Positions 8,787 to 19,500 of a DNA stretch of 64,000 bases are shown here, piece by piece. Each line of letters begins with the position of its first letter. Position 1 is the stretch's first letter. This DNA is from Saccharomonospora marina XMU15. GTDB taxonomy: Bacteria > Actinomycetota > Actinomycetes > Mycobacteriales > Pseudonocardiaceae. The notes under the pieces were generated by a model, which saw only the letters and a program-made list of their open reading frames with translations, searched no databases and was not told the DNA's origin. The translations under genes were made by a program, and so were the position numbers. The stretch covers positions 3,828,643 through 3,892,642 of the forward strand of contig NZ_CM001439.1 of NCBI RefSeq assembly GCF_000244955.1. The letters run 5' to 3'.

Positions 8787-10088
8787 TCAGCGGCGCATGA
8801 AGGGTGGGACGTCCACGTCGTCGTCGGAGGGGTCGTCGCTCACCGGGAACGCCCTGCCCGGCAGGCTGCCCTGGCCGCGTTGCGTCGAGGGTTGCTGGTA
8901 GCCGCGGCCGCTCGTGCCCTGCTGGGGCGGCAGCGAACCGGACTGCGGCGTGCCGGCTGTCCCGGCGTGCTGCGTGCGGGGCATCGGCGAGGTCGGCGCA
9001 CCCGGGTCCGGCTCGGCCGCCGTTCCGGAGAGCCGGTGCTGCCCCGACGCGGTGTGCCCGCCACCGACCTGGCCCGCCTCGGCGGTGGTGGTGGAGCCGC
9101 GGCTGCCGAAGGTACCGGGATCGAGCTTCTTGTGCGTGGGCGCACCGGCATCGAAGCCGGCCGCGATGACCGTCACGCGAACCTCGTCGCCGAGGGAGTC
9201 GTCGATGATGGTGCCGAAGATGATGTTCGCCTCGGGGTGCGCGGATTCCTGCACCAGCGACGCCGCCTCGTTGATCTCGAACAGGCCCAGGTCGGAGCCA
9301 CCCGCGATCGACAGCAGGGCACCGTGCGCGCCGTCCATCGAGGCCTCGAGCAGCGGTGAGTTGATGGCCTTCTCCGCGGCCTGTACGGCACGGCCCTCGC
9401 CGCGCGCGGAACCGATGCCCATCAGCGCGCTGCCCGCTCCCGACATGACACTCTTCACGTCGGCGAAGTCGAGGTTGATCAGGCCGGGCGTGGTGATCAG
9501 GTCGGTGATGCCCTGCACACCGGAGAGCAACACCTCGTCGGCGGAGCGGAAGGCGTCCATCAACGAGACGCCGATGTCGCCGAGCTGCAGCAGTCGGTCG
9601 TTGGGGATCACGATCAGCGTGTCGCACTCGTTGCGCAGCGCCTGGATGCCGTCTTCGGCCTGCCGTGCCCTTCGCTTGCCCTCGAAGGAGAACGGCCGGG
9701 TGACGACTCCTATCGTCAGCGCGCCCAGCTTGCGGGCGATCTGGCCGACAACGGGTGCGCCGCCGGTACCGGTGCCGCCACCCTCCCCGGCGGTCACGAA
9801 CACCATGTCGGCGCCCTTGAGGACCTCCTCGATCTCTTCCCTGTGGTCCTCGGCGGCCTTCTGCCCCACCTCGGGGGAGGCACCCGCGCCGAGACCTCGG
9901 GTGAGTTCCCTGCCGATGTCGAGCTTCACGTCGGCGTCGGACATCAGCAGGGCTTGGGCGTCGGTGTTCACCGCGATGAACTCGACACCCTTCAGGCCGA
10001 CCTCGATCATGCGGTTCACGGCGTTCACGCCGCCGCCGCCGATACCGACGACCTTGATCACCGCGAGGTAATTGTGCGGGGGCGTCAT
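8787..10088 (-). CDS. ftsZ: Cell division GTPase FtsZ
   Basis: Tubulin-like protein that polymerises into the Z ring. The 433-residue sequence has the GTP-binding start [19 protein letters not shown], the tubulin signature [16 protein letters not shown] near residue 100, and the T7 catalytic loop [12 protein letters not shown] Gly/Ser/Gln-rich linker (about residues 320-420) leads to the conserved C-terminal peptide [10 protein letters not shown], which recruits SepF and FtsW in actinobacteria. An intergenic region of about 300 bp separates it from ftsQ and should hold its main promoters. Confidence 0.98.
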   Translation of the reverse strand: MTPPHNYLAVIKVVGIGGGGVNAVNRMIEVGLKGVEFIAVNTDAQALLMSDADVKLDIGRELTRGLGAGASPEVGQKAAEDHREEIEEVLKGADMVFVTAGEGGGTGTGGAPVVGQIARKLGALTIGVVTRPFSFEGKRRARQAEDGIQALRNECDTLIVIPNDRLLQLGDIGVSLMDAFRSADEVLLSGVQGITDLITTPGLINLDFADVKSVMSGAGSALMGIGSARGEGRAVQAAEKAINSPLLEASMDGAHGALLSIAGGSDLGLFEINEAASLVQESAHPEANIIFGTIIDDSLGDEVRVTVIAAGFDAGAPTHKKLDPGTFGSRGSTTTAEAGQVGGGHTASGQHRLSGTAAEPDPGAPTSPMPRTQHAGTAGTPQSGSLPPQQGTSGRGYQQPSTQRGQGSLPGRAFPVSDDPSDDDVDVPPFMRR

Positions 10089-10387
10089 CGGACTCGCCTT
10101 CCTGATCGTGGTGGTGCTGTTCCTGCCTCGCGCTGGATGTCGACGTCTCGGGCGGCACCTTCACCGGGGACACCCGGATAACCTCGACCTCAAGTTGAGG
10201 GTTAGAGTTATGTCAACTACCAACGTTGCTGCAGGACGGTAGGCATCGCGCGGCCACGAATCCAGCAGCCACGCCGAGTGTCGCGAACGTCATTCGACAC
10301 ATGTGTGTCACGCGCGCTCGGCCACGCGGACGAACCGGCAGCGATCCTCGGGCATGCTCATGACATGTTCAGGACCTCGGGACATGC
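10089..10387. other. ftsQ-ftsZ intergenic region with palindromes and repeats
   Basis: No gene is visible in these 299 bp. It holds the 13-bp palindrome CCTCAAGTTGAGG (10188-10200), a TTGACA hexamer on the minus strand about 110 nt before ftsZ, and the 10-bp palindrome ACACATGTGT (10297-10306). Next to the ftsQ end are repeated ACATGYTCAGGAC units (10363-10375 and 10382-10394). In other actinobacteria the ftsZ upstream region carries several developmentally controlled promoters; which of these elements act here cannot be told from sequence. Confidence 0.6.
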
Positions 10388-11287
10388 TCAGGACACTGTG
10401 GGCAGTTCGGGGCTGGAAACGTCGTACACCTCGCCCGCCCTGGTCAGCAACACGGCGAGCACCTTCGCCTTGCGCCCGGTCTGCTCGGCGTCTCCCCAGC
10501 GCACGATCCGGCCGTCGGCGAGGGCCAGCTCGATGCTGCCGGGTGTCTCGGCCCTGGCGAACCGCACCTGCTCGCGCAGCTGCGGCGGTAGGTCGGCCAA
10601 CACCGACGCGACGGAGCGGGTGGCGGCGTCGTGGGGCCCCACCTTCGACAGCTCCAGCTTCGGCAGCCCCTGGACCGGCTCGCCGATCTCCTTGTAGACG
10701 AAGCCGCCACGGTCCACCAGGTACAGCTTCCGGCCGGTGTCGTAGAACCCGATCGGCCTTCGCTCGGTGACCGCGATCTCGATCGTCGACGGCCAGGACC
10801 GCGAGACCTCCACCGACGCCACCGTTGGCAGACTGCTCACCCGCATCGCGACCTCGTCGGTGTCCACCCGCAACATGGGTTGCCCGGCGGGTACGGCCGC
10901 GAGCTCACGAATCCGATCCGCGGGCACCTCGTTCGCGCCGACCACCTCCACCGAGCGCACCCCCACCAGTTCGGTGAAGTACAGCAGGTAACCGATGGTG
11001 AGCACGGTCAGCACGCTCAGCGCGAGTACCTGCCTGCGTTGCCGCACCAGTTGCCGAGACGGCCGACCGCCGGAGTTCGAACCACCCGACCTGGGCCTGC
11101 CCGACTTGCCCGACCGGGAACGCCGGGACGGCCCGGCGGGCCGCGCTCGGGTGGTCGGCTCCGTCCGTGCCGGCTCCTCGTCGGGTCCGGTGTCGCCCGC
11201 GTTGGCGTTGCCGTGCTCGCCTGCGTCGCGTGAGGGCACCGTCCGCCGTCGCCGCTGCCCCGGCGAGCGTCGCCCGGTGGTGGCCAC
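10388..11287 (-). CDS. ftsQ: Cell division protein FtsQ
   Basis: Single-pass divisome protein. The 299-residue sequence has a long basic, Arg/Ser-rich cytoplasmic tail (residues 1-85), one membrane segment (VLALSVLTVLTIGYLLYFTE), a POTRA domain (VGVRSVEVVGANEVPADRIRELAAVPAGQPMLRVD), and the FtsQ beta domain with PSTIEIAVTERRPIGF. The GTG start at 11287 lies 13 nt after the murC stop, with GAGGAG inside that gap. The C terminus overlaps one copy of the intergenic ACATGCTCAGGAC repeat. Confidence 0.95.
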   Translation of the reverse strand: MATTGRRSPGQRRRRTVPSRDAGEHGNANAGDTGPDEEPARTEPTTRARPAGPSRRSRSGKSGRPRSGGSNSGGRPSRQLVRQRRQVLALSVLTVLTIGYLLYFTELVGVRSVEVVGANEVPADRIRELAAVPAGQPMLRVDTDEVAMRVSSLPTVASVEVSRSWPSTIEIAVTERRPIGFYDTGRKLYLVDRGGFVYKEIGEPVQGLPKLELSKVGPHDAATRSVASVLADLPPQLREQVRFARAETPGSIELALADGRIVRWGDAEQTGRKAKVLAVLLTRAGEVYDVSSPELPTVS

Positions 11288-11300
11288 GGTGCGTCGCTCC

Positions 11301-12761
11301 TCAGCCCGCGCGCCGGTCGAGTTCGGCGAGGATCTCGGGGCCGAGCTGCGTGATGTCGCCCGCGCCCATGGTCAACAGCAGGTCTCCCGGCTTCACCAGG
11401 TCGGCGACCAGCGCCGCGGCCCGGTCGAACGCGGGCTCGTAGTGCACCGCCGCGCCGGTGATCCGCTCGGCGATGAGTTCGCCGGTCACCCCGGGCACCG
11501 GCTCCTCCCTGGCACCGTAGACGTCCACCAGCACGACCTCGTCGGCGAGGCCCAGCGCCTCGGCGAACTCCGAGGCGAAGGCCGCCGTCCTCGAGTACAG
11601 GTGCGGCTGGAACACCACGACCACCCTGCCGAGCCCGGCTGCCTGGCGCACCGCCCGCAGCTGCGCCGCCACCTCCGTGGGGTGGTGCGCGTAGTCGTCG
11701 TAGACCCGGACGTCGGCGGCGCGGCCCTTGAACTCGAACCTCCTGCGCACCCCGCCGAAGGCGGCGAGGCCCTCGACCAGCCCGTCGGTCGGCGCACCCA
11801 GTTCGACGCCCGCGAGCAGAGCGGCGACCGCGTTGAACGCCATGTGCTCGCCCGGCACCGCGACCGCCATTTCCAGTTCCTCGCCGCGCAGCGCGACGCG
11901 GACCTTGCCGCCGTCCTCACCGGGCGTGTAGTCCAGCACGCGGGCGTCCTGCTCACCGCCTGCCTCGCGGCCGTAGCGCAACACGCGTAGCCCGTCCGCC
12001 TCCGCGCGTGCCGCCAGCGCCGCCGCCGCCGGGTCGTCGGAGCAGACCACGAGCGCGCCGTGCGGCTCGATCCGGCGCACGAACTCGCCGAACACCGCCA
12101 CGTACGCCTCCTCGGTACCGTGGTGGTCCAGGTGATCGGGCTCGATGTTGGTCACGACGGCCACCGAAGGCTCGTACGCCAGGAACGACCCGTCGCTTTC
12201 GTCGGCCTCCGCGACGAACAGCCCGCCCTCACCGTGGTGGGCGTTGGCGCCGGACTCGTTGAGGTCGCCGCCGATGGCGAAGGACGGGTCGAGCCTGCAG
12301 TGCTGCAGCGCCACCGTCAGCATCGACGTGGTCGACGTCTTGCCGTGGGTTCCCGCGATACAGGCCACCCGATGACCGCGCATGAGCTCGGCGAGTGCCT
12401 GCGCCCTGTGCAGCACCGTGATGCCACGCTCCCGTGCCGCGATGAGCTCGGGGTTGGTCTCCTTGATGGCGGTGGAGACGACCACGGCGGTGGGGCCGCC
12501 CTCGAACGCGTCGAGATTGCTCGCCCGCTGGCCCACCTCGATCCTGGCGCCCTGCGCACGCAGGGTCAGAAACGCCCTTGAGTCCTTGGCGTCGGAGCCG
12601 GAAACCCGCCCGCCGCGAGCCAGCAGGATGCGCGCGATGCCGCTCATCCCGGCACCGCCGATGCCGATCAGGTGCGCCCGCCGCAGCGGCTCGGGAAGCC
12701 GCGGCGGGTCGGTCCGCTCCGTTCCCGGTGTCTGTGGTGTTCCCGGTGTCTGTGGTGTCAT
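11301..12761 (-). CDS. murC: UDP-N-acetylmuramate:L-alanine ligase
   Basis: Adds L-Ala to UDP-MurNAc, the first stem-peptide step. The 486-residue protein has the N-terminal UDP-binding loop [20 protein letters not shown], the ATP P-loop [13 protein letters not shown], the central domain [10 protein letters not shown] and EPDHLDHHG, and the C-terminal ligase domain with [11 protein letters not shown]. The ATG at 12761 overlaps the murG stop (ATGA). [14 protein letters not shown] repeat in the first 15 residues is coded by a short tandem GGTGTCTGTGGTGTTCCC-type duplication (about 12725-12760). The frame is open further upstream into murG, but the conserved domain begins only about 28 residues after the chosen ATG. 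Confidence 0.97.
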   Translation of the reverse strand: MTPQTPGTPQTPGTERTDPPRLPEPLRRAHLIGIGGAGMSGIARILLARGGRVSGSDAKDSRAFLTLRAQGARIEVGQRASNLDAFEGGPTAVVVSTAIKETNPELIAARERGITVLHRAQALAELMRGHRVACIAGTHGKTSTTSMLTVALQHCRLDPSFAIGGDLNESGANAHHGEGGLFVAEADESDGSFLAYEPSVAVVTNIEPDHLDHHGTEEAYVAVFGEFVRRIEPHGALVVCSDDPAAAALAARAEADGLRVLRYGREAGGEQDARVLDYTPGEDGGKVRVALRGEELEMAVAVPGEHMAFNAVAALLAGVELGAPTDGLVEGLAAFGGVRRRFEFKGRAADVRVYDDYAHHPTEVAAQLRAVRQAAGLGRVVVVFQPHLYSRTAAFASEFAEALGLADEVVLVDVYGAREEPVPGVTGELIAERITGAAVHYEPAFDRAAALVADLVKPGDLLLTMGAGDITQLGPEILAELDRRAG

Positions 12762-13951
12762 GGTCCCCCGGCCTCGTTTCCCCCCGCGTTCGCGTGCGAA
12801 CCTGCCTGCTCCAGCACCATCCTGGCCAGCACCTCGTCGGCTTCGCGATGGCCGAGCCCGACGGCGGCCGCGCTCATCTTGCCCAGCCGTTCGGCGTCGG
12901 TCACCAGCGGTACCACGAGTTCGGACACCTTCGCAGGGCTGAGCCGCTCGTCCTCGACGAGCAACGCAGCGCCTGCCTCGACGGCGGGGCGCGCGTTGAG
13001 TTCCTGCTCGCCGTTGCCGTGCGGCAGCGGCACGAACACGGCAGGCAGCCCCACGGCGGACACCTCGGCCACCGTCATCGCGCCGGATCGGCACAACACC
13101 AGGTCGGCGGCGGCGTAGGCGAGGTCCATACGTTCCAGATACGGCACCGGCACGTAGGCGGGGCCGCCGTCGAACTCCCGCACCGCGAGCGTGTTCTTGG
13201 GTCCGTGGGCGTGCAGCACGCCGACACCGGCGTCGGCGAGTTCGCGTGCCGCGCCGGACACGGCGGTGTTCAGCGAGCGAGCCCCCTGCGAGCCGCCGAA
13301 GACCAGCAACACCGGCACGTCCGGGTCCAGCCCGAAGTGCTGCCTGGCACGGGCTCGCAGCCCCGCCCGGTCGAGTGTGGTGATGGTGCGGCGCAGCGGT
13401 ATGCCGACCACCTCCGCGCCCGGAAGCGGGGTTCCCCGCACCCCGACCGCGACCCTCGCCGCGAACCGGGCGCCCACCTTGTTCGCCAGTCCGGGGTGCT
13501 TGTTGGCCTCGTGCACCACGATCGGTATCCGGCCTCTGGCCGCGAGGTACGCGGGCAGCGCGACGTAGCCGCCGAAGCCGACGACGACGTCGGCTCCCAC
13601 GCGGTCGAGGACCTGCCTGGTGCGCTTGACCGAGTCGCGCACCTTCAGCGGCAGCCGCAGCAGCTCCATCGTGGGTTTGCGCGGCAACGGCACCGGCGGC
13701 ACCAGCTCCAGCCCGTAGCCGCGTGCGGGTATCAGCTGGTTCTCCAGGCCCCGGGGCGTGCCGAGCGCGACGACGTTGGCGTCGGGCCGCAACCGCTTCA
13801 CGGCGTCGGCGAGGGCGAGCGCGGGCTCGATGTGCCCCGCGGTTCCGCCACCCGCCACCACGACGGTCGGCCCACTACCGCGCGCGTGCCCGGCCGCGCT
13901 GCCTGCTGCTTCCCGCGACGCCGTCGCGTCGCCGGACCTCTCCTCGGTCAC
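12758..13951 (-). CDS. murG: Lipid II synthase: undecaprenyl-PP-MurNAc-pentapeptide GlcNAc transferase
   Basis: Peripheral membrane GT28 enzyme that adds GlcNAc to lipid I. The conserved domain starts with [22 protein letters not shown]. It continues with [15 protein letters not shown], the nucleotide-sugar site [15 protein letters not shown], and [28 protein letters not shown]. The start is uncertain. The GTG at 13951 (397 aa, used here) leaves a 31-nt gap after ftsW; a GTG at 14026 would add 25 residues but overlap ftsW by 44 nt. Either way there is a low-complexity N-terminal extension before the GGGTAGH loop. The stop overlaps the murC start. Confidence 0.93.
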   Translation of the reverse strand: MTEERSGDATASREAAGSAAGHARGSGPTVVVAGGGTAGHIEPALALADAVKRLRPDANVVALGTPRGLENQLIPARGYGLELVPPVPLPRKPTMELLRLPLKVRDSVKRTRQVLDRVGADVVVGFGGYVALPAYLAARGRIPIVVHEANKHPGLANKVGARFAARVAVGVRGTPLPGAEVVGIPLRRTITTLDRAGLRARARQHFGLDPDVPVLLVFGGSQGARSLNTAVSGAARELADAGVGVLHAHGPKNTLAVREFDGGPAYVPVPYLERMDLAYAAADLVLCRSGAMTVAEVSAVGLPAVFVPLPHGNGEQELNARPAVEAGAALLVEDERLSPAKVSELVVPLVTDAERLGKMSAAAVGLGHREADEVLARMVLEQAGSHANAGGNEAGGP

Positions 13952-13982
13952 GTCCGTCCATCCCAGCGGCTCGTCAGGCTCA

Positions 13983-15437
13983 TCATCTGCGACCCCTCCG
14001 CGTCGGCGCCTTCGTTCTCGTGCCACCGCGCGGCGTCCCCCGTCGACCGTACTCCCGGCCCGCTCGCCTGCGGTCGGGTGCCGCCGAGCGGGCGCCGCGC
14101 CCGGCTGGGCGCCCGCTCCTGGCGCCCCGCCCGGTGCTTCGCCGTTTGGGAGGTGGCCGGTACGGGTCCGGCGCGGGCAGCCGCATCAGGCGTCCGAACT
14201 TACCTGGCCCCTGCGTCCGCAGCGCCACCACCGCTTCCGGCTCGTGTCGCGCGCAGTTGGCGAGTATGCCGAACAGCAGCATCGTCACGATGAGCGAGGT
14301 GCCGCCGTAGGAGATCATCGGCAGCGTCACGCCGGTGACCGGGAGCAGGCCGACGACGTAGCCGATGTTGACCGCGGCCTGCGCGACCAGCCACGTGGTG
14401 AGCGTGCTCGCCACGATGCGGATCCACGGGTCCAGGTTTCGCATGGCGATCCGCAGCCCGACATAGGCCAGCAGGCCGAACAGGCTGATCACGACGAGGC
14501 AGCCGAGAAACCCCAGTTCCTCGCCGATCAGCGCGAAGATGAAGTCGTGCTGCACGTTGGGCAGGTACATCCACTTCGACTGGCCCTGCCCGAGTCCCTT
14601 GCCGAAGAGCCCGCCGTCGGCCAGTGCGTAGAGCGCCTGGTTGGCCTGCAGACCCTTGCCCAGCGGGTCGGCGTCGGGGTTGAGGAACGACATGATGCGG
14701 TCGAAGCGATACTCGGCCACCAGTGCCAGCGCGATCGCGCCGCCGACGGCGCCGAGCAACACCACGGCGAACAGTCGCTTGGGCGCGCCCGCGAACCACA
14801 GCAGCGCGATGAGCACCACGCCCAATGTGATCGTGCCACCGAGGTCGGGTTGCGCCATGACGAGCGCGAACATCAGCAACGCAGCAGGGACCACCGGCAC
14901 CAGCAGGTGCCGCCACTGGTGCAGCAGGTCGTACTTGACCACGAGGATGTGCGCGCCCCACAACGCCAGCGCCACCTTGGCCACCTCGACCGGCTGCAGC
15001 GACAGCGGTCCGAGCAGGAACCAGCCCTGCGAGCCGTTGAGGTTGGTACCCAGCGGGGTCAGCACCAGCGCGAGCAGGGTCAGGCACAGCACCATGGCGG
15101 TCGAGGAAAGGCCGCGGATGCGCCGAAGCGGCACCCGCACGCCCAGCCAGAACGCCACCGCGCCGATGCCGACGAACATCAGGTGCTTCTGGAACAGCGC
15201 GTAAACGCTGCCGTCGCTGTCGGGGCTGTAGGACGTCACCGACGACGCCGAGAGCACCATCACGATGCCGATCACGCCGAGTGTTCCGCAAATGGCGAGG
15301 ATCAGGTGGAAGTCGGCGAGCGGCCGGGAAAGCCATGCGGTCAACGCGGTGCGCACCGCCGCGAATCCCCGCTCGGCGCGCTGCCGAGTGCGCCGGGGTG
15401 AACGACGCCGGTCTTCGCGCGCGTCGACGCCCGTCAC
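13983..15437 (-). CDS. ftsW: Lipid II flippase/SEDS glycosyltransferase FtsW
   Basis: A 484-residue SEDS protein with about ten membrane segments, making septal glycan strands together with a class B PBP. Family motifs include [57 protein letters not shown] and [16 protein letters not shown]. The C-terminal 85 residues after the last helix are a very basic Arg/Pro/Gly-rich cytoplasmic tail, longer than in most bacteria but common in actinobacteria. Starts with GTG. Its usual partner FtsI is not in this window. Confidence 0.96.
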   Translation of the reverse strand: MTGVDAREDRRRSPRRTRQRAERGFAAVRTALTAWLSRPLADFHLILAICGTLGVIGIVMVLSASSVTSYSPDSDGSVYALFQKHLMFVGIGAVAFWLGVRVPLRRIRGLSSTAMVLCLTLLALVLTPLGTNLNGSQGWFLLGPLSLQPVEVAKVALALWGAHILVVKYDLLHQWRHLLVPVVPAALLMFALVMAQPDLGGTITLGVVLIALLWFAGAPKRLFAVVLLGAVGGAIALALVAEYRFDRIMSFLNPDADPLGKGLQANQALYALADGGLFGKGLGQGQSKWMYLPNVQHDFIFALIGEELGFLGCLVVISLFGLLAYVGLRIAMRNLDPWIRIVASTLTTWLVAQAAVNIGYVVGLLPVTGVTLPMISYGGTSLIVTMLLFGILANCARHEPEAVVALRTQGPGKFGRLMRLPAPDPYRPPPKRRSTGRGARSGRPAGRGARSAAPDRRRAGREYGRRGTPRGGTRTKAPTRRGRR

Positions 15438-15527
15438 CGCCTACGCCACCTTCCCCGCCGGTGCACGGGTGCGCCCGCTCCGACGCTCAGCCACGTCACC
15501 TGTCCGCCCCTTCGCTGTCCGGGCGCC

Positions 15528-16937
15528 TCAGCGGTCACTCCTGCCCGCCACCCGCGGTGTGTCACTGCTCAGCGTTCGCACCGCCGCCGCGAACGCGTCG
15601 CCGCGCTCGGCGTAGTCACGGAACATGTCCAGCGACGCGGCGGCGGGTGCGAGCAGCACGGTATCGCCGGGAATCGCCAGGGCACGGGCCTCGTTCACCG
15701 CGACGGCCATGGGCTCATCGTCACCCGAACCCACCCGCCGCACCGGGACATCCGGGGCGTGTCGCGCCAGGGCCGCGGCGACAACGTCGGAATCGACCCC
15801 CATGAGGACCGCTCCGCGGAGCCTGCCTGCCACGGTGGCGACGAGTCCGTCCACCGAAGCGCCCTTGAGCTGACCACCCGCGATCCACACCACCTTCGGG
15901 TGCGCGAGCAGCGATCCCTCGGCCGCGTGCGGGTTGGTGGCCTTGGAGTCGTCGACGTAGCGCACTCCTTCGACCTCGGCCACCTCGACGGCCCGGTGCG
16001 CGCCCGGCCGAAACCGCCGCAGCCCGCGTCCCACAGAGTCAGGTTCGACGCCCCAGGCGCGGGCAAGCGCGGCCGCCGCCAACGCGTTGGCCACGTTGTG
16101 CGGCCCTGCGGGGCGCACGTCGGCAAGGTGCGCCAGTTCCTCGGCACCGTGCTCGGGATCGGCGCCGAAGGCGCGGTCGACCAGCAAACCCTCCACCACG
16201 CCGAGTTCCCCTGCCCGGGGTGCGCCGTGGCCGAACCCGACCCGGCTCGCGGACTCGGGGGCGAACTCGTCGGCGAGCCTGCGCGACCAGGGGTCGGCGA
16301 GATTGTGCACCACCGTGCCGGAACGGCGATGGATCTTTCCCTTGGCCGCGGCGTACTCGGCAAGCGAGCCGTGCCAGTCGATGTGGTCTTCGGCGACGTT
16401 GAGTACCACCGAAGCCAGCGGCGCGAGCGTGGCCGACCAGTGCAGCTGGAAACTGGACAGTTCCACGGCCAGCACCTCGTGCCCGGCGAGCACGGCGTCG
16501 AGCACGGCAAAGCCGACGTTGCCGCACGCCACCGCGTTGGCACCCGCCTCCAGGAGCATGGCCTCCAGCATGCCGACGGTCGTGGTCTTGCCGTTGGTGC
16601 CGGTCACCGCCAGCCAGGTGGGCGGGCGGGAAAGCCCCTGCCCGACACGCCAGGCAAGCTCCACGTCGCCGATCACCTCGATACCCTCGGCCGCGGCCGC
16701 CGTGAGCAACGGGGCTGTCGGTCGCCAGCCGGGGCTGGTCACCACGAGCCGGGTGCCCTCGGGCGGCGAGGTGAGTCCCGCCGCGAGGGCGACGCCGATG
16801 CCGTCGAGTTCCGACAGCCGGGTCGGGTCGCCGTCGGTCACCGTGACGTCGGCGCCTGCCTCGGCGAGCGCGCGGGCGACCGACCTGCCGGTCACCCCGG
16901 CACCGGCGACGAGGACGGGCGTCCCGGCGAGGTCCAT
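15528..16937 (-). CDS. murD: UDP-MurNAc-L-alanine:D-glutamate ligase
   Basis: Adds D-Glu to the nucleotide precursor. The 469-residue protein has the N-terminal loop VLVAGAGVTGRSVARAL, the P-loop LAVTGTNGKTTTVGMLE, the central ELSSFQLHWS and AEDHIDWHG motifs, and the C-terminal YVDDSKATNPHA with carbamate-lysine region. The ATG at 16937 lies 8 nt after the mraY stop and the stop context GGGTGAG doubles as its ribosome site. A longer in-frame extension into mraY exists but precedes the conserved domain. Confidence 0.97.
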   Translation of the reverse strand: MDLAGTPVLVAGAGVTGRSVARALAEAGADVTVTDGDPTRLSELDGIGVALAAGLTSPPEGTRLVVTSPGWRPTAPLLTAAAAEGIEVIGDVELAWRVGQGLSRPPTWLAVTGTNGKTTTVGMLEAMLLEAGANAVACGNVGFAVLDAVLAGHEVLAVELSSFQLHWSATLAPLASVVLNVAEDHIDWHGSLAEYAAAKGKIHRRSGTVVHNLADPWSRRLADEFAPESASRVGFGHGAPRAGELGVVEGLLVDRAFGADPEHGAEELAHLADVRPAGPHNVANALAAAALARAWGVEPDSVGRGLRRFRPGAHRAVEVAEVEGVRYVDDSKATNPHAAEGSLLAHPKVVWIAGGQLKGASVDGLVATVAGRLRGAVLMGVDSDVVAAALARHAPDVPVRRVGSGDDEPMAVAVNEARALAIPGDTVLLAPAAASLDMFRDYAERGDAFAAAVRTLSSDTPRVAGRSDR

Positions 16938-16945
16938 GGCGCGGC

Positions 16946-18031
16946 TCACCCGCCCCCGAGTCCGAGTTGCTCGCTGTAGAACAGGCCGATCCCGAACATG
17001 CAGCAGATCGCGGCCAGCAGCCAGAACCTGATGATCACCGTGGTCTCGGCCCACCCTGCCAACTCGAAGTGGTGGTGAAACGGTGCCATCCGGAACAGCC
17101 TGCGCCGCGTCGTGCGAAACACCGCGATCTGCAGCACCACCGAGATCATCTCGACGACGAAGAGGCCGCCGATCACGATGGCGAGCAACTCGGTGCGGGT
17201 CGTCATGGACAGGCCCGCGACGAGCCCGCCCAGCGCCAGCGAGCCGGTGTCGCCCATGAAGATCTTCGCGGGTGCGGCGTTCCACCACAGGAAGCCGACG
17301 CAGGCACCGGTGGCCGCGGCCGCCACCACGGCGAGGTCGAGCGGGTCACGCACGTTGTAGCAGGCGGGCTGGTATGCCTCCACGCAGCTCAACCGCGCCT
17401 GCCAGAAGGAGATGACCACGTAGGTCGCCAGCACCATCGCTCCCGCGCCGCCCGCGAGTCCGTCGAGGCCATCGGTGAAGTTCACCGCGTTCGACCACGC
17501 CGAGATCAACAGGTAGGTGAAAAGGATGAACACCGGGACGGGGAAGAAGATGAGCGCGAGGTCGCGCACGTAGGACAGGTTCTGTGAGGCCGGCGTCAGC
17601 CCGTTGGCGTCGGCGAACTGCAGCGCCAGCACCGCGAAGGCCACGGCCACCAGCAACTGGCCGACGAGCTTGGCGGTCTTGTTGAGTCCGAGGTTGCGCT
17701 GCTTGCGAATCTTGATGAAGTCGTCGAGGAAGCCGACGATGCCCAGCCCGACGGCGAGGAACAGTACGAGCAGCCCGGAGGCCGTCGGGCCGTCGTTGGT
17801 CGAGTCGCGCAGCCAGTCCGCGAAGTGGGCGGTGAAGTAGGCCACCACCATCGCGGCGATGATCGCGACACCGCCCATGGTCGGCGTGCCACGCTTGGAC
17901 CTGTGCCCTTCCGGCCCCTCTTCCCTGATCTCCTGGCCGAAACCCTGCTTGGAGAAGAACCGGATCAGGTACGGGGTGAGCAGGATCGAGACGAGCAGCC
18001 CCATGGAGGCCGCGATCATGATGCTGATCAC
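16946..18031 (-). CDS. mraY: Phospho-MurNAc-pentapeptide transferase (lipid I synthase)
   Basis: A 361-residue polytopic enzyme (about ten helices) that moves phospho-MurNAc-pentapeptide to undecaprenyl phosphate. Motifs: [31 protein letters not shown] (catalytic Asp pair), [27 protein letters not shown] and [18 protein letters not shown] start at 18031 overlaps the murF stop as GTGA, so translation is coupled. Confidence 0.98.
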   Translation of the reverse strand: MISIMIAASMGLLVSILLTPYLIRFFSKQGFGQEIREEGPEGHRSKRGTPTMGGVAIIAAMVVAYFTAHFADWLRDSTNDGPTASGLLVLFLAVGLGIVGFLDDFIKIRKQRNLGLNKTAKLVGQLLVAVAFAVLALQFADANGLTPASQNLSYVRDLALIFFPVPVFILFTYLLISAWSNAVNFTDGLDGLAGGAGAMVLATYVVISFWQARLSCVEAYQPACYNVRDPLDLAVVAAAATGACVGFLWWNAAPAKIFMGDTGSLALGGLVAGLSMTTRTELLAIVIGGLFVVEMISVVLQIAVFRTTRRRLFRMAPFHHHFELAGWAETTVIIRFWLLAAICCMFGIGLFYSEQLGLGGG

Positions 18032-19500
18032 GCCGTGCCCTCCCCGAGCAGCGCGTCGGCCACTCGCCACAATTCGGCGACCTTGGAGGCCTTGACCAGG
18101 ACCACGTCGTCGGGCCGCAACTGCTCGCGCAGCAAAGCGATCGCGGCGTCGGTGTCGGGCACCAGGACCGACTCCTCTCCCCAAGAACCCTCGTGGCTCG
18201 CTCCGTGGTGCATGGCGGCTGCCTGCTCACCGACCACGACAAGCCTGCTGATGTTGAGCCGGACGGCGAGCCGCCCGATCTCGTCGTGCGCGGACACGCT
18301 ATCGGCACCCAGTTCGCCCATGACACCGAGGACCGCCCATGATCGTCTCCGCGCCCCTGCGCCCGAGGTCATCGAGGCGAGCGTCTTCAGCGCGGCACGC
18401 ATGGACTCGGGGTTGGCGTTGTAGGAGTCGTTGAGCACGGTCAGTCCGTCGGCGCGGGTGGCCACCTCCATCCGGCGCTGCGAGCGCCGCTGCGCGCCGG
18501 ACAGGTGTCCGGCGACGTCGGCGACCGGGGAACCCAGCTCCAGCGCGACGGCCGCGGCGGCGAGCGCGTTGCCGACGTGGTGCTCGCCAACCAGCGACAG
18601 CCTCACGTCGGCCTCGCCCTGCGGGGCCACCAGCCGGAACGAGGCGCGGGCGTGCTCGTCCAGCCGCACGTCCTCGGCTCGCACGGTCGCCTCCCGGCTC
18701 TCGCCGACACCGACGATCCGCGCCTTCGTACGCTCGGCCATGGCCGCGACCAGCGGATCGTCCAGGTTCAGCACCGCCACCCCGTCCTGCGGAAGTGCCT
18801 CGACGAGTTCACCCTTGGTGCGGGCGATGCCCTCGCGTGAGCCGAACTCGCCGACATGGGCGCTGCCGACGTTGAGCACGGCTCCGATGCGCGGCGGTGC
18901 CACCGCCGCCAGTTCGGCGATGTGGCCGGGGCCTCGGGCGGACAGTTCCAGCACCAGGTGCCGGGTCTCGGTGTCGGCGCGCAACGCCGTCCACGGGTGA
19001 CCGAGTTCGTTGTTGAAAGACCCCGGCGGCGCGACGGTGGGTCCGAGCGGTTCGAGCAGCTGCGCGATGAGGTCCTTCGTGGACGTCTTGCCCGACGATC
19101 CGGTGACGCCGACGACGGTGAGGCCGTCGCGCGAGAGGGTGTCGACCACGTACCGGGCCAGCTTGGCCAGCGCCGCGAGCACGGCGGCCCCCGACCCGTC
19201 GCTGTCGGCCACCAGCGCCACGGAGCGTTCGTGCGCCTTTCCAGGCGGTAGCGGCGGCACGATCACGGCCGGGGCCGCCACCTCACGGGCGGCCAGTACG
19301 CCCGCCGCGCCACCGGCCACGGCCTTCGCGGCGAAGTCGTGACCGTCCACCCGTTCGCCGGGCAGCGCGACGAACAGCCCGCCCGCGGTGAGCCTGCGGG
19401 AGTCGAACTCCACCGAGCCGGTGACCCGCTCGCCGCCGTCGGTACGGTGCAGCCTGCCGCCGACGATCTCGGCGATCTCGGCGAGGGTCAGCGCGATCAC
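18028..19500 (-). CDS. murF: UDP-MurNAc-tripeptide:D-Ala-D-Ala ligase
   Basis: Adds D-Ala-D-Ala to complete the pentapeptide. The 490-residue protein has the N-terminal [27 protein letters not shown], the P-loop [16 protein letters not shown], the central [13 protein letters not shown] and [12 protein letters not shown], and the C-terminal [16 protein letters not shown]. Starts with GTG; the first four bases overlap the murE stop (GTGTGATC context), and its own stop overlaps mraY. Confidence 0.97.
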   Translation of the reverse strand: MIALTLAEIAEIVGGRLHRTDGGERVTGSVEFDSRRLTAGGLFVALPGERVDGHDFAAKAVAGGAAGVLAAREVAAPAVIVPPLPPGKAHERSVALVADSDGSGAAVLAALAKLARYVVDTLSRDGLTVVGVTGSSGKTSTKDLIAQLLEPLGPTVAPPGSFNNELGHPWTALRADTETRHLVLELSARGPGHIAELAAVAPPRIGAVLNVGSAHVGEFGSREGIARTKGELVEALPQDGVAVLNLDDPLVAAMAERTKARIVGVGESREATVRAEDVRLDEHARASFRLVAPQGEADVRLSLVGEHHVGNALAAAAVALELGSPVADVAGHLSGAQRRSQRRMEVATRADGLTVLNDSYNANPESMRAALKTLASMTSGAGARRRSWAVLGVMGELGADSVSAHDEIGRLAVRLNISRLVVVGEQAAAMHHGASHEGSWGEESVLVPDTDAAIALLREQLRPDDVVLVKASKVAELWRVADALLGEGTA

